Assembly (NCBI GenBank): GCA_022813625.1 | Contig: JAKLMB010000002.1 | Location: 1,922,001 to 1,986,000 of the forward strand | Length of the DNA stretch: 64,000 nt | Direction: 5' to 3' | DNA from: Aaosphaeria pasadenensis | Lineage: Eukaryota; Ascomycota; Dothideomycetes; Pleosporales | Part shown: positions 35,314 through 47,029 of the stretch, one piece after another | Numbering within the stretch: position 1 is the stretch's first letter | Layout: every line of letters starts with the position of its first letter | Program-made: the position numbers and the translations under genes | Notes under the pieces: generated by a model | The model's input: the letters and a program-made list of their open reading frames with translations, nothing else | Databases searched by the model: none | Told to the model about the DNA's origin: nothing

Positions 35314-36360
35314 TCAGGCAGTGTCCATCTTGTCTTGATCATCGCCTTTCTTGTCCTTATCTTTGCCTCCGCTCCCGCTTGGTCGACCCTCATCGTCGAG
35401 AAGAGGTTGTTTTTCATCGCCCTCCGCGATCTGCTCCAATTCCGACTTGCTTTCGGTTGTCTTCTTCTCCTTCTCCTGCCGAGCCTTCTCTTCTTCGTAA
35501 CTCATTCGCAGCGCCAACGCAAGCTCTGGATCGACCGAAGGATCAACACCAAATTCGAATTGAGTGCCACCCGTCTCACCACCATCGCCACCAGGGGCGC
35601 TGGAACCTCCACCACCGCTGGTCCCATCACCGCCCAAGATGGGCGTGGTGATGAGGGAGTCGCTTAGAAGATTTGAACTTGGTTGTATGACTGCCAAATG
35701 AGATCCCTCGGCACTTTGACAACTCTCGCTGAAGGCCTCAAGCTTCTTTGTCGTTCCATCTCCTAACTCTCCGAAAGCAATGATGTCGATGCTGATACCG
35801 GTCTTCTTCATACGCTTAGCGAGCTTGATAAGTGATTTCTCATCTTCCTCAATCGGGCTGCAGGTGAAGACAATTATGCGCTGCTTCTGCGATTTATTTT
35901 GGCGATGCTTCAGGGCTAACTGGTTATGTGTCAGTGGCCAACCTCCCAGGCTCAACTCTAGAACCGAATCATACCGCAGCAACGTTTATTCCAGTGGAGA
36001 AGTGTGAGGTTCCGCGTATCTTTGTTCGATGAAGCCCATCGAGGATTTTGCCGATATCCGTCGTCAAGGTGGTGAGAATCTCGGGAGTGTTTCCGCCCAT
36101 GCTCATGAGTCCGACCGATGATTCGGGGTTTGCCTGCGTCTTTGCGGAGAAGATGAGGTTCGTCGCATCCGCCTGAGCTTCCCACCGGGAGGGACTATGA
36201 CAAGTTAGATGTGAAAGAGGTATGAGCCGGCGGGTCTTTGCTCACACGTAATCGCCATTACGGCTGTTCTCGCTGTTGTCCACACTGCTAGCGGTCAGTC
36301 TCTGGAGTGAGGGGGGCTTGCTTGGAGATCCTACACGATCATGGTAGCTTCCAGCACCAT
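35314..36360 (-). CDS. RPN10: 26S proteasome regulatory subunit RPN10
   Basis: Exons 36360-36335, 36284-36246, 36194-35975 and 35919-35314 give 296 residues. MVLEATMIVVDNSENSRNGDY, RWEAQADATNLIFSAKTQANPESSVGLM, GGNTPEILTTLTTDIGKIL and ALKHRQNKSQKQRIIVF form the N-terminal VWA domain. A single ubiquitin-interacting motif, PELALALRMSYEEE, sits at about 226-239, after a Gly-rich linker. The C-terminus is charged (GGKDKDKKGDDQDKMD). Rpn10 is a ubiquitin receptor at the base-lid hinge of the 19S particle. It is divergent from the borealin-like gene. Confidence 0.95.
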
Positions 36361-36864
36361 ATTGCTGGTTTGTTGTGTGGAGATCAAACGTTCGTGGTAT
36401 AGGTCGAGGAATTTGCAGTCTCAAAGCCGAAAGATGTATACTGGAACGGCAGGTGTGTTGCTGATGACGAAGATGGAATGGAGTGGAGCAGTACTCTGTA
36501 GTGCACTGGGCAGACAGCTCCAACTGATTTGGTCACGGGACCAGGTGAAGGGTTGCCGTGTCCACGTTTATTGACGTGATTATGTCAGCGTGCACAGCAC
36601 AATACATCACGACATGTCCATAATAGTTGCTGTGGCACTAAAGCGCGACGCGCCCTCCTCACCTACAACAGTGGGAAATACTTCAATCTCACTTCATCGT
36701 TCAATCGTGCAATTATTCGAGTATTCCACTAGGCTTCCTCTCATTATCTGGATTCGGGTTTCAAATCAGGTTTCTGGACTGCCTCACGTTCATCTTTTCA
36801 GTTCCGTTTTCTCGAGCCGGACCAAAACAAACACACCTTGTACGTCAACAACAACAACAACAAC
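36361..36864. promoter_or_regulatory. Divergent promoter (RPN10 / borealin-like gene)
   Basis: About 500 bases. A CAACAA run (36847-36864) sits directly before the downstream start codon. No proteasome-type control element was recognised. Confidence 0.5.
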
Positions 36865-37618
36865 ATGAGCACATCAAAGTTTTCCGCGGAAGCGAAGGCC
36901 AACATGGTCGTTAACCTTGAACTTGAGCGTAAGTCACTTAACATTACCACTATCTTTTTGTTTGCTTACTGATTGTCTCGCAGTCAATGCCCGTAAGGAT
37001 AAACTCGCAGCTATGTGCGATGCGCAAGTTGCAAGTCTCCGGTCCCGACTAGAACGACGTGTCAACCGAGTTCCAAGCAATAAGCGCAGCCTCAAAATCG
37101 TAGACCTCGTGAATGCAACCCACGGCACAAAATCGACAGTTGCGAGAAACCAACCAGCTCATCTCCACGGCCGCAGAGCACCGCCCAAATCCCATCAACC
37201 TGATGGAACTGCCGCAGCAACACGAGCACTCACATCAGGTGAACCACCAGCACATACTGTAGCAAGCAAGCGAGCAGTTTCCAAAATGAATGCGACAACA
37301 AAACCCTCCACTACTAGCAGGGTGGCCTCAAAATCTACCCGAGGTACGAAGAGGACGAGTGATGAGATATCGGGCGAGGACAAGGAGAACAACACTGAGC
37401 CGCGTCCCCTACCGAAGATGCGAATAGTCAAGAAGGCAAAAAGTGCTACTGCCAGCGCTACTTCTAGTACAACTGGCGCTACAGGAACAGCGTCCACTGC
37501 AACGCGTGCAGCGCGGACGACACGAGCAGCCTCAAAGCATGTCAATACCGCAACCCAGGTTCTGTCACCGAAGACAAGCAATTCGCGCCCTGCAACTCGT
37601 GCGCGACGCCAGCGATAG
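36865..37618 (+). CDS. Borealin/Nbl1-like chromosomal passenger protein
   Basis: Exons 36865-36928 and 36984-37618 give 232 residues. Residues of about 12-60 (ANMVVNLELELNARKDKLAAMCDAQVASLRSRLERRVNRVPSNKRSLKIVDLV) resemble the helical N-terminal domain of borealin/Nbl1, which bundles with survivin and INCENP in the chromosomal passenger complex that directs Aurora kinase. The remainder is disordered, rich in Lys, Arg, Thr, Ala and Ser with basic patches (GTKRTSDE, KMRIVKKAK). A KEN sequence (EDKENN, about residue 155) could be an APC/C degron, which is inference. It is longer than yeast Nbl1, as expected for a filamentous fungus. Confidence 0.75.
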
Positions 37619-40234
37619 ACAAAGCGGGACTGAAGACTTGTATATATAATGATGGGTACGACTTGTGATCTGGCGTTTGGGATTCGGTTGGTGATGAAGT
37701 GCTGCATTTACATACGGCGTTTGGTACTATTTGTGCTTGTGTGGTCTATCAGGCGACAGCATATTCGCGGCAGAATCCAAGAATAGGATGAGTTATATGG
37801 TACAAATCAATTGGCAGTGCTCATTGAATTTCCTTTTGCACATTACTTAATTTTGCAGGAGCTTGCCTTCTCTGTCACTGTCCTGTCTGCCAAGCGCCAT
37901 GTCATTCTGCAATCTTGATTATGAATGTTGGAGGGATAAAGTATGAGTTGGTGACTGCATCGGGCACTCTCGTCCGAATTACTTAGAATGGATTCAATGA
38001 AGTGCAGTACGAGTGAAATATAAATGTGCAATGTTAAAACTGCTCTTCACCATATCTGTTGTGTCCGCGCGGCAGTAAGCATGCACATGGCAAGCCCTTT
38101 CGCTAGGTGCCTGCGTGCTCAGGCACCGTTGAGCTTCAAGCCGCTCACTGACTGGTCACAAATAGTTCGGAACCAATTGCACAATACACACTTGGTTACT
38201 CGTAGGTCAGGAGCTGGCTCCAGAAAAGCGAACTGGTGGGTGCAACATGTTTTGCACTTTGTGACGGAGCAGCCGTGGTGGTGATTATTATCATTTTTAC
38301 CGGCATATTTTGATGTGGTGCTTGCAGATGACGATAGAGGTGCAATTGCACCCTGAATGTCTAGCAACTCACTGCTACTACAATACTCACACACGTCACG
38401 GCGGTCACGCAGAGGTCGAGGCGACTGGAGGTGTTGGACGATCGGTGGGGCGCTGCACGGCTCGCCGTTCTTCTCTCTCTTCGGCTCGTTGGGACTAACT
38501 TTGGCCCCCACAGTTCCGGTGAGCAGCTGTGAGAGTCCGTGACACTTGCCACAGCGCGAAGGATCACTACCAACATACCTAGGTAGGAATGACAGGACGA
38601 AGCACTCAGTGCAACAACAACTACCTTACTGTGTACGTTTCGTACAGGGCAGAAGCAACTGCGTTAGCAATCGTCATGAGGACTTATGGGAGTGATATTC
38701 GCAATGATAAGGTAGGTCGTAGTCGCTGTACAACAGTGGAGGAATGCGGAATCAAGGAAAGTATACATCCATCCGCTGCCGCCCTGCGCCCTCCCATCCT
38801 GGTATCACGGTCTGTGCTAAGTAACTCCGTACTGTACTGTGTAGCAGCGAGTATGGATCCATGGACCATTACTGGTTGAATGCGGATAGTCGATTTGCTT
38901 TCCCCGATGCGTGGTTTGACCGGTATCCCATTCGAGGTAGCATTAATAATTGTTCTGTTCGCCAACGCCCTACTCCGTACTTGTAGCATGCTGTGTACTG
39001 TGTAGAACTCGAAATGTAGAGAAGGAATTTGCGCGTATGAATGCCTGGGTAGGTGAACGATAGCAACGAAATAAATCATCATGTGTGTGCGTGTCACCAT
39101 TTGCACCTGTGTAGGTATGTCATCTCCAGTCTTGTCGCCGGGTTGACTTCACCCATTGGGGTGTAAAACGGAACGGGTGCACTCGCAGAGCGGCCGCCCT
39201 TTCTTCTCGGAGCCAATGATCTAGTGCGCAAAAGCGTACGTAGCGTCAGAGTACGAATGCAATAATGGATGATTTAGAAACCTAAGATACGGAGTAGTTA
39301 CTGGTAATAACTGGGGGTGTAGTGCGGGCGGGTGTTGTAGGAGGGGAGGGAGGGATGGGGAGAGTAATCAATAGTGAATGGTTAATGGTGGTGGTATGCT
39401 CTCGGTGGCTCGCTCGTATTGCGCGGTCGCGCATTATGGGATTCTGGGAGGCTTAGCGGCGCTGCTGCCTGCTTGGCGGTTGACGACTTCGCATCCACCC
39501 TCAATCCAGCTCACATCTATCATCTTACGACCACTTCCCTCTTCCCTCTTCCCTCTTCCCCCCCTTCTTACTTCTTTCCTGCCCCCTTCCAAACACTCTG
39601 TTCTTTGTCCTCACAACGGTCGCCTTACTATCGAGGCTTCGTCTCTGGGAAATTGTCTCTGTGCCCATCGCTGTGACTCTTCGACAATTACAATCCGGTC
39701 GAACTATTCCGGACTGCGCCGCCCTCTATCACAACTTGGTACACCCGCAACATACTTCACCACCTCCACTTACGCCCTTCGCCTTCACGGTCACTCCTTG
39801 CACTGCTTGAAGACTTGCTTGGTCGACACCTTAAAACTCCAAATTCTCTCACCCACTTGGTTATACGTTCACCTGGCCCATGTCATAGTGAACAAGTGCT
39901 CCTCCAACCCCTTCACTCTCGCCTGGATTCTTTGGGACAACCTGCGAGTCTGGGGATTACTTCCAGCATATCCGACGACTTTGCTCTGAAGCAGCCCATA
40001 CAGCGTTGATCCAATCGTGTGCGATCTCGGTTTGGACCTTCGACTCGGCTGCATACCCGTCTCGTCGTCAATCCTGGTTCTGTTCTTGTTCGATCAAACC
40101 CCATATCGCAGGAGATCATTCTAGTGTGAGTCACAGATCGGGATCACTAGTGGTCCGCTGCAACGAATCGAGAGCTGACCTTGTTACTTGGGTGCAGTCA
40201 GGACCTATAGCCGTGACTTCCATTTACGGTCAAC
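37619..40234. promoter_or_regulatory. Long region upstream of the C2H2 factor
   Basis: About 2.6 kb without a convincing gene. It carries GTAC-type words at 38822-38832, 38971-38980 and 39288-39296, TACCTAGGTAGG at 38576-38587 and TACTGTGTAC at 38627-38636. From about 39535 it is pyrimidine-rich (CTTCCCTCTTCC repeats), suggesting transcription starts there and a leader of several hundred bases with upstream ATGs. Confidence 0.5.
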
Positions 40235-42655
40235 ATGTCAGCACAGCAGACTCACCCTCGTCGCCGCCCATATAAGGCCTCAAGTCCCCAGCCCTCTCAC
40301 TTGAGCACTCACGGCATGCAACTACGAAAATGCGGTACCTATTCGTCGCCTAAGTCGATCTCATCTGATGTCTGTGACCTCGAAAACCACCCATATATGC
40401 CGCGCCGCTCCCCCACTTCGACTGAGAGCCTCGAAGAACTCATCCAAGACTCGAGCGTACAACGCGTAGCCAACCTACTCAAGGATTTCGACAAGAAGAT
40501 TGCTGGACACAAGGCCTCACCCACCAATATTCTTAGTGACCCTGAGGTTCTTCCTTTGCCGAGCTTCATCATTGACAGCAGCAGCATGGAGAGTGGCCCT
40601 ATGGAGATCGATTCCAAATCCCCCTCCGTTGTACGGAGGTCTCATGACCACGCTTCTGATAGTGGACTTGGTTCCAGCGTGAACGACTCGAAATATGGTA
40701 TGATCACAACTTTGACTGGTCGACACGACTGTTCGCCTATTAACATTGCCAAAGGAGATCATGCCCCTCGACGCTCTATCACTCGAGCATCTGTTACCGC
40801 CTCTGTTGCTTCCAGCCATTCGGCCATTACTCGGTCTTTCTCTGCTCTTGGAGCCTCTGACGAGAAACATACGCTGGGCGAGTATGCATGCAAACAGATC
40901 CACGATCATATTATCAAACCTATTCTTGCGGAAGACTCCTTGAAGGACTTTCATCCATTAATTAAGGATGTTCCCCGCCGCATCGGCGAGAAGAACATCT
41001 GCAATCTACGCGATCTCGAGAAGACATTGATATTCTTAGCACCGGTAAGTGGAATTCGCTATCTTTCTGAGACTGCAAAAGCTCATTGCATTCTTCTCGG
41101 TTTTAAGGAGTTATCGGCGACACCAAAATCATACCAACGATTCTGCGAACGTTCAATTCAACTATTGCACGCGACTGTCGACCATTTGTCCGAACAAGAC
41201 CAGCGCCTACCGACCGATCGCCCATACACTAACAACTATTTCCTCGATTTGGTCGAACAGATTCGGCGCTACGCTGCGATAATGGCCGCCACACGACAGA
41301 AGGAGGCAAAGGGGGAAGAGCTAGACGAGATGGATTACTCAAGGTATGTCCTGGTGGACAGCCAGTGTCGCTTACCGCTAACAAATGGAAGCAATGAGAA
41401 ATTGACCCTTCGAGGCGGCCTGAGCCATAATGGTCGCCCTGCGGTCTTGGTTCGTGAGAAGGAAGGCAAGGTCTTACCACTCGTTGACAACGCCGAAGAA
41501 CATCTGCAAGAATTCTCGCCACCTAAGCGTCCCTTGTCTGATGATGATGACGACGAGGGTATTCAGCGCTCCATGGCTCGACGAAGAAAGTCCGATAAAC
41601 CTGGAGACGTCATGCACGTTTGCCGTGATTGCAAGAAGGAGTTCAAAAGGCCATGCGATTTGACCAAGCACGAGAAGACCCATTCGCGACCGTGGAAGTG
41701 CACGATCGCCAAGTGCAAATATTACGATCTCGGTTGGCCAACAGAGAAGGAGCGTGACCGACATGTTAACGATAAGCATTCGTCGGCACCGCCGCAGTAC
41801 AAGTGTCACTACCACCCTTGTACATATGCTTCAAAGCGCGAGTCGAACTGCAAGCAGCATATGGAGAAGGCGCATGGGTGGGAATATGTCCGGTCTAAAA
41901 GCAACGGACGGAAGAAACTTGCTACTCCGGGTAGCGAACGGACTCCCCCTACACCCCTCACGCCATATCCGGGCACGCCAATGTCTGCTCTCCCAACCCC
42001 AGTTACACCCCTTCTGCCTTCTCCATCTGTCCCGGCAATGGGTGATTTTTCGTACCCTTACGAATTCGGTACCCCAGCGCTAAGCAATGTGAGTGGCGGA
42101 TACGCTGAGGATCTTCGTAGAGGTTCAGGGGCAACGGACTCAACTGCTCTTACATTTCCCTCAACTCACTCGCCTCTCGAGCGCCCTCTCTTTGACGATG
42201 CTTTTTCACCGGATGAGCCCTTGCTGAATCACAACGATATTCTTCTTTGTGGCTCCCTTGGTAACCAGCAGCAGCCATTTCTCCAGCAACCGACGCCAGC
42301 GTTGAGCAACACCGCTTACGAAAACTTTGACGCATTCACTTTGCCTTTGAACAACCCTGTTCCAGACAATATCCCTCACCTTTCTCCCGGCGCTCAGCCT
42401 GATGTCACGCTGTTTTCCCCACAGATGCACATTGACGAGGGCTTCAACGAGGCCATGCCACCTTTCGATACGACATCCGGGGACTTCACGTTGTTCGACA
42501 ACATGCCAATGAGCAACATCGGTCTGAATGCCACCAGTGACTTCTTCCCCGATTTGAATCAGTTCGGTGGACAATTTGACAATCCTTACATGGAACCTAC
42601 CATGACGAATCCTTTCGATGACTTAATGAATGGACCATTCAACAACCGATCTTAG
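40235..42655 (+). CDS. C2H2 zinc-finger transcription factor
   Basis: Predicted exons 40235-41044, 41108-41343 and 41392-42655 give 769 residues. The frame is open through both introns, giving 806 if they are kept. Three C2H2 fingers lie at residues of about 426-446 (CRDC...H-x3-H), 452-478 and 487-510, followed by GWEYVRSKSNGRKK. Upstream is a conserved helical segment (VPRRIGEKNICNLRDLEKTLIFLAPELSATPKSYQRFCERS, DRPYTNNYFLDLVEQIRRYAA). The C-terminal 250 residues are Pro/Asp/Asn-rich and look like an activation domain. I recognise the family from other filamentous fungi but not a proven function. The introns are called because removal restores LAPELSATPKSY and DYSSNEKLTLRGGL. Confidence 0.85.
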   Translation: MSAQQTHPRRRPYKASSPQPSHLSTHGMQLRKCGTYSSPKSISSDVCDLENHPYMPRRSPTSTESLEELIQDSSVQRVANLLKDFDKKIAGHKASPTNILSDPEVLPLPSFIIDSSSMESGPMEIDSKSPSVVRRSHDHASDSGLGSSVNDSKYGMITTLTGRHDCSPINIAKGDHAPRRSITRASVTASVASSHSAITRSFSALGASDEKHTLGEYACKQIHDHIIKPILAEDSLKDFHPLIKDVPRRIGEKNICNLRDLEKTLIFLAPVSGIRYLSETAKAHCILLGFKELSATPKSYQRFCERSIQLLHATVDHLSEQDQRLPTDRPYTNNYFLDLVEQIRRYAAIMAATRQKEAKGEELDEMDYSRYVLVDSQCRLPLTNGSNEKLTLRGGLSHNGRPAVLVREKEGKVLPLVDNAEEHLQEFSPPKRPLSDDDDDEGIQRSMARRRKSDKPGDVMHVCRDCKKEFKRPCDLTKHEKTHSRPWKCTIAKCKYYDLGWPTEKERDRHVNDKHSSAPPQYKCHYHPCTYASKRESNCKQHMEKAHGWEYVRSKSNGRKKLATPGSERTPPTPLTPYPGTPMSALPTPVTPLLPSPSVPAMGDFSYPYEFGTPALSNVSGGYAEDLRRGSGATDSTALTFPSTHSPLERPLFDDAFSPDEPLLNHNDILLCGSLGNQQQPFLQQPTPALSNTAYENFDAFTLPLNNPVPDNIPHLSPGAQPDVTLFSPQMHIDEGFNEAMPPFDTTSGDFTLFDNMPMSNIGLNATSDFFPDLNQFGGQFDNPYMEPTMTNPFDDLMNGPFNNRS

Positions 42656-43655
42656 GGGAATTTCATATCTAGATGCATTTTCCTCTTTCCTCAATCTCTT
42701 CTCTTGGGATCCACGTTACTCTCCGTTGCCTAAGTTATACTTTTTTGAGAGAGATTTCCGCACTTTCATGGTACCCACGTCTAGTATTGTGAGACCAAAT
42801 TGATATTGGTTTACGAGCTTGTGCCCAAGACCGTTGGTTTTAAGACTCTGCATTTTGTGGCCTGATTTGGGACATAGAACAGAAAATCACCCGAAAAAAA
42901 AGACACGGCCTGCTTCATCTACAATTATTTCCGTCTCAACTAAGAGCTCTTATATTCACCTCTCCGATGTGGAGATGGGCCCATCATGATAATTGTTTTT
43001 ATCACGATTTCAGCCAACAATACGCATAGATAGTTATTATTCCTACATAAACATTATCTCCAATCATCAAGCTTCGCAATTATTCCACTGCATTTCTAGT
43101 GAGTTGGTCCTCCAAGAGACGGGAGTCAGGGCTGAGCTCAACATGTTTGGATTTTGCCCACGAACCGACCTGCCATATATGATTGCTTGTGCACAGTACT
43201 TGACTACCAAGAACATCACCTAGTCCGACATTGATTATCCAGTTGACAGACTCGAGACGCTGTATTCGGCCAACGGCCAAGATCAATAGTATACATAAAC
43301 CGAACCCGTATGCGCCCATAGCTCCATTTGAGCGGCTATCTACTAACCCCGGACGTTTCAGCATAGACCCCTTTCCCCTCCGACTCTCTTGTTTCCCTTT
43401 CTTACATCACAACTTGAATCTCGTCGAGGTGGCTCGGTGAGTCTTCTTGCACTTCATGTTGAGTCTTCTCGTCACTCCCTAAATCATGTATTTTGTCTTT
43501 TGAGTATACACCACACTCCTTATCCCACTACGATAACATCAACCGCGCTGGCCGCGATCCACGTCTTATCTTGACAATATCTACTATTCAACGCGAATCT
43601 TTCGGAGCAGAAACAATCCGTCCGCAGGACAGCTGGCATAACAATTCACCCTAAA
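42656..43655. other. Intergenic region
   Basis: About 1 kb with the 3' flank of the C2H2 gene and the promoter of the next MFS gene. A short A run (about 42893-42902) is seen. No gene recognised. Confidence 0.55.
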
Positions 43656-45370
43656 ATGTTAGGTTTTCACAGGCGCACGAGATCTCTTATCCCCGTAAGG
43701 GATCTTGCGAGGTATGACAAGGTGCCTATGGTCGATGATGAGGCAGAACTCGAGGTGGAAAGTGCAGACGGGGACACGGATACAAAGAGTGGGCAATGGC
43801 TAGGGAATAGAAAAAGACAAATGGTTCTCATCTACGCCATCTATCTTGCTGAATCGTACGTACGGCCTCATTCGTACTTTAGGTTACTGTAACAGCGCGC
43901 GCGTTAGCTAACGTCAGTCTGGATAGAATCATTGCATCAGGGCTTGAGCCACAGCTTCGTGTACTCATCGATAGCAACGACTCCTGCGAGAATCTATCGA
44001 CATCGTACCTTCGCAGCATACTCGAGTGCGCGTACTATTTCGGCGGAACAACCGGGATTCTTTGGGGGTATCTCTCCGACCGTGCTGGTAGGCGTTGCGT
44101 CACCCTCACTGGCCTATGGGGCATGGTTATCTGCTGTCTTAGCATGGGGTTTGCGACCGATCTCGTTGCCTGCACGTTGACTCGCTTCCTTTCTGGCGTG
44201 ATGGGTGCGAGTGTTCTCGTATCGACCTTGGCCATGATAGGTGATCTCAGCGATAGCATGACCGAGAAGGCAAACTATGTTGCTTACCTTCCCCTCGTTT
44301 CCCTTTGTGGATCGATAGGGCCAGTGGCACAAGCAATGATTACCGGCAGAGTTGACTTGGAGGGCCCGTTGTTTGCGAGATTTCCTGCCTTGAGTACCCA
44401 AATAGCTTGCAGCGGTCTCATTCTACTCCTTGCCATCACTGCGACTGCAATGCTCAAAGAAGTAAGATCCCTCAATGGTACAGCGGCAGACAGAGTGAAA
44501 TAACTTGCTAACTATCTACAGACCCTTGACCTTGGACCTGAGCAGTCAAGAAATCTCGCCGAGGTAGACTGTGAAAAGGTCGCTTTCCTATCTACCGATT
44601 GGAATGCTTCCAGCCAAAGTGTTGCTACACCTCTCCGTGAACCCATTGCCATGAGTCAATTCATTCAGGCACCCTCATTTCTCGTTCTCCTTTCGTCTTT
44701 CTCGTTCCTGTCACTCCACTCCTCCATGTTTGATGAGTTGTTGCCCCACTTTGGCCACAACAGCGCCCAACAGGGTGGCATGGGCGTGCCTTGCACCTGG
44801 TTGGCCTGGATAGTACTCGGAGTGCGCGCCTTCGCCGGTGTGGTCATATTGCGCTTCCTCCCCCAGGCGATGGAGAAGGCTGGGCTGCTCAGCCTCTATC
44901 GTTACACTTCTCTGTCGTTTCCCTCTCTATATGTTGCAACTCCGATTTTCGCAATGGTGGCCCAATACTCGGTTGGACTTGCGCCTGTCATCGCTGCGGT
45001 CTGCATACTCCTCAAGCACATGTTGACAAGCAGCAGTACGGTCCTAGTCTCCGTTCTCATACTAAACACACCACCGGATGCTTTCTCTACCGGAACCGTG
45101 GTTGGCATGATGCAAGTCACCAGCCTCTTCCGTGCACTTGCGGTAGCACTAGGCGGGGCAACTTTCTATCTGAGCGATGAGACGAGCATGGCGACGACGA
45201 ATTGCACTCTTTGGATCAGCCTCGCCCTGCTCGGCAGTGGAGGTGCAGCGCTTGCTTATTTCGTGAGGGAGCGACCGAGTGTAGAACGCGATTTTCCTAG
45301 TGAGGTCCTTCGTTGGGAAACATGTTTCGACGCTATCGAAAGCGATGAGAATCCAACCGGTCTCATGTAA
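43656..45370 (+). CDS. MFS transporter, ZIF-like/TetA-type
   Basis: Exons 43656-43855, 43927-44461 and 44522-45370 give 527 residues. A hydrophilic N-terminus of about 55 residues is followed by membrane helices. ECAYYFGGTTGILWGYLSDRAGRRCVTL contains MFS motif A (G-x-L-x-D-R-x-G-R-R type), and YLPLVSLCGSIGPVAQAMITGRVDL fits motif C-like helices. The middle loop is acidic. The layout fits the fungal and plant 'zinc-induced facilitator-like' group with 12 helices. Substrates of fungal members are largely unknown, so only a transport role is inferred. The C-terminal ERPSVERDFPSEVLRWE is cytosolic. Confidence 0.82.
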
Positions 45371-47029
45371 TCACCGGGACCCTATGTCACCGCCACAATG
45401 ATGGTCACACGGATCTCCTCGCCCTCCAAATCCATCTTGCCGCTCTGACTGGGGCTCTAGCACAAGGTCCCGATGACGAGACATATGCATAGATAGAGAG
45501 AAGGGTGGGCAGAGGAGGAGAGTAGGGAGGGGTAATACCAACGACCGAATGGGATGCTTCGTATATTTCTTTTGTTTTTAACTGCTCGACCCTCTTTTCC
45601 TTGATCTGTGTGAACGTTTCGTAACTTCGGGGACGCGGCGGCTTGTATATGTGCGCTTGGATTCCTTGTCTAGTACATTATTGTGACGATGCAACCAGCT
45701 CGCAATGATGATACGGCATGAAACAGGTTGTATGATATATAACGATAAGTATCTTTAAATCTTGTCAGAGCATTCAAGTAACAATTCTTTTATTTTCAAG
45801 GTTTAACGTTAAAGTCGACTTGGATTGCAGGGCAGATCAAAGACGTCTACCTCTTAGGTTCTGCAGATAGCCCTATGTCGACCTTTGCGCCCGTATGATA
45901 TCGTTCTGTGCCCTGTTGTGGAACGATCGCAGTGCAATGTTACAATCATATGCGGAGTAGTTGTAGGCTTGTTTTAGCACATGTTTATGGTATACCGAAG
46001 CAGTCAAAGCACGAGGTAGAGAAGAGATACGAGTACGAGCAAACTACAAGTAGTTACGAGACGACGCGACATTGTCAGGATTATGCACTGAGCACACATT
46101 GATCCTGCATGTCTAGGCTGCAGCATTATGCAGCCTGCAGAACAGAAAGCCGGGTCTGGCCTGTTGTAGGGCTACAGTCGGGTTACGGTCTATTCCGTGT
46201 TACTGGTTTGTGTATAGTATGTACCTACCTATAAGTTATAATTCACTCCCTAGGTGCTTATGCCGTTCACATACAGAGTACTGTGTACAAATCAATCTCA
46301 TGATTACACTCTTGGTAGTGTGACAGGTCATATGTGCATGGTGTGCTGTGACCATGAACAGGTATATAGGTAGCATGTGCTTGTATGTTGGACGTAAAGA
46401 TTTCGCTTCAAAGGATCAATTAGCATGATTTTTCACGGTGATAAATTTCAACTAAGTAGAACGGGCAATGGCCAATTGTTGAGGATGATGACAATAAATG
46501 GTGGTCCGGTAGAGGGAATGTTTGTAGGAGAAGTCCTTAGATACGAGGTATTCACGATATACTCTACTCCGTAGAGATAGAGATGAAGTTTAATAGTAAT
46601 TAAGGTAATAATCAAGTAAATTAAGGTAAATACGGGAATGCTGTTAAGGGTAATTAATAGGCGACTAGGTATTTTAGGTAAGGTAATAATAGGGAAGGGT
46701 TGCCGCCCCGCTTCATCCCCACCTCGCCCCTGTTTCATCATCTGCCCCCCCCCTCCCCCCTTCAGTGTGGTTCACCCACAAACAAACCAACCAACGCGTT
46801 TTACCACGACAGGAAACCACCACACAAAAACAACCCTCCAACTCTCACTCTCACTCTCACTCTCATACACAACAACAACAACAACAACACTACCACACCA
46901 TATCCACCAAACTACTCCGTACAACAACACAACCCTCCACCACCACTGGTTCTACTACCAAATATCTTAATTCGATAATCCTCGTTTCTATCTACCCCAC
47001 CCATACTCAGATATAATCACATCCATCTC
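45371..47029. promoter_or_regulatory. Intergenic region upstream of the NTF2-like gene
   Basis: About 1.7 kb, no gene recognised. TACTGTGTAC lies at 46279-46288 and GTAC-type words at 46565-46573 and 46913-46922. The last 250 bases of the plus strand are very rich in C, A and T (CACTCTCACTCT, CAACAACAACAA), as expected for a fungal leader. Confidence 0.5.

Noticed and set aside
39378..39989. 203-codon plus-strand frame
   Set aside because: It lies in the CT-rich leader region of the C2H2 gene; composition is Pro/Ser/Leu-rich low complexity from CTTCCC repeats.
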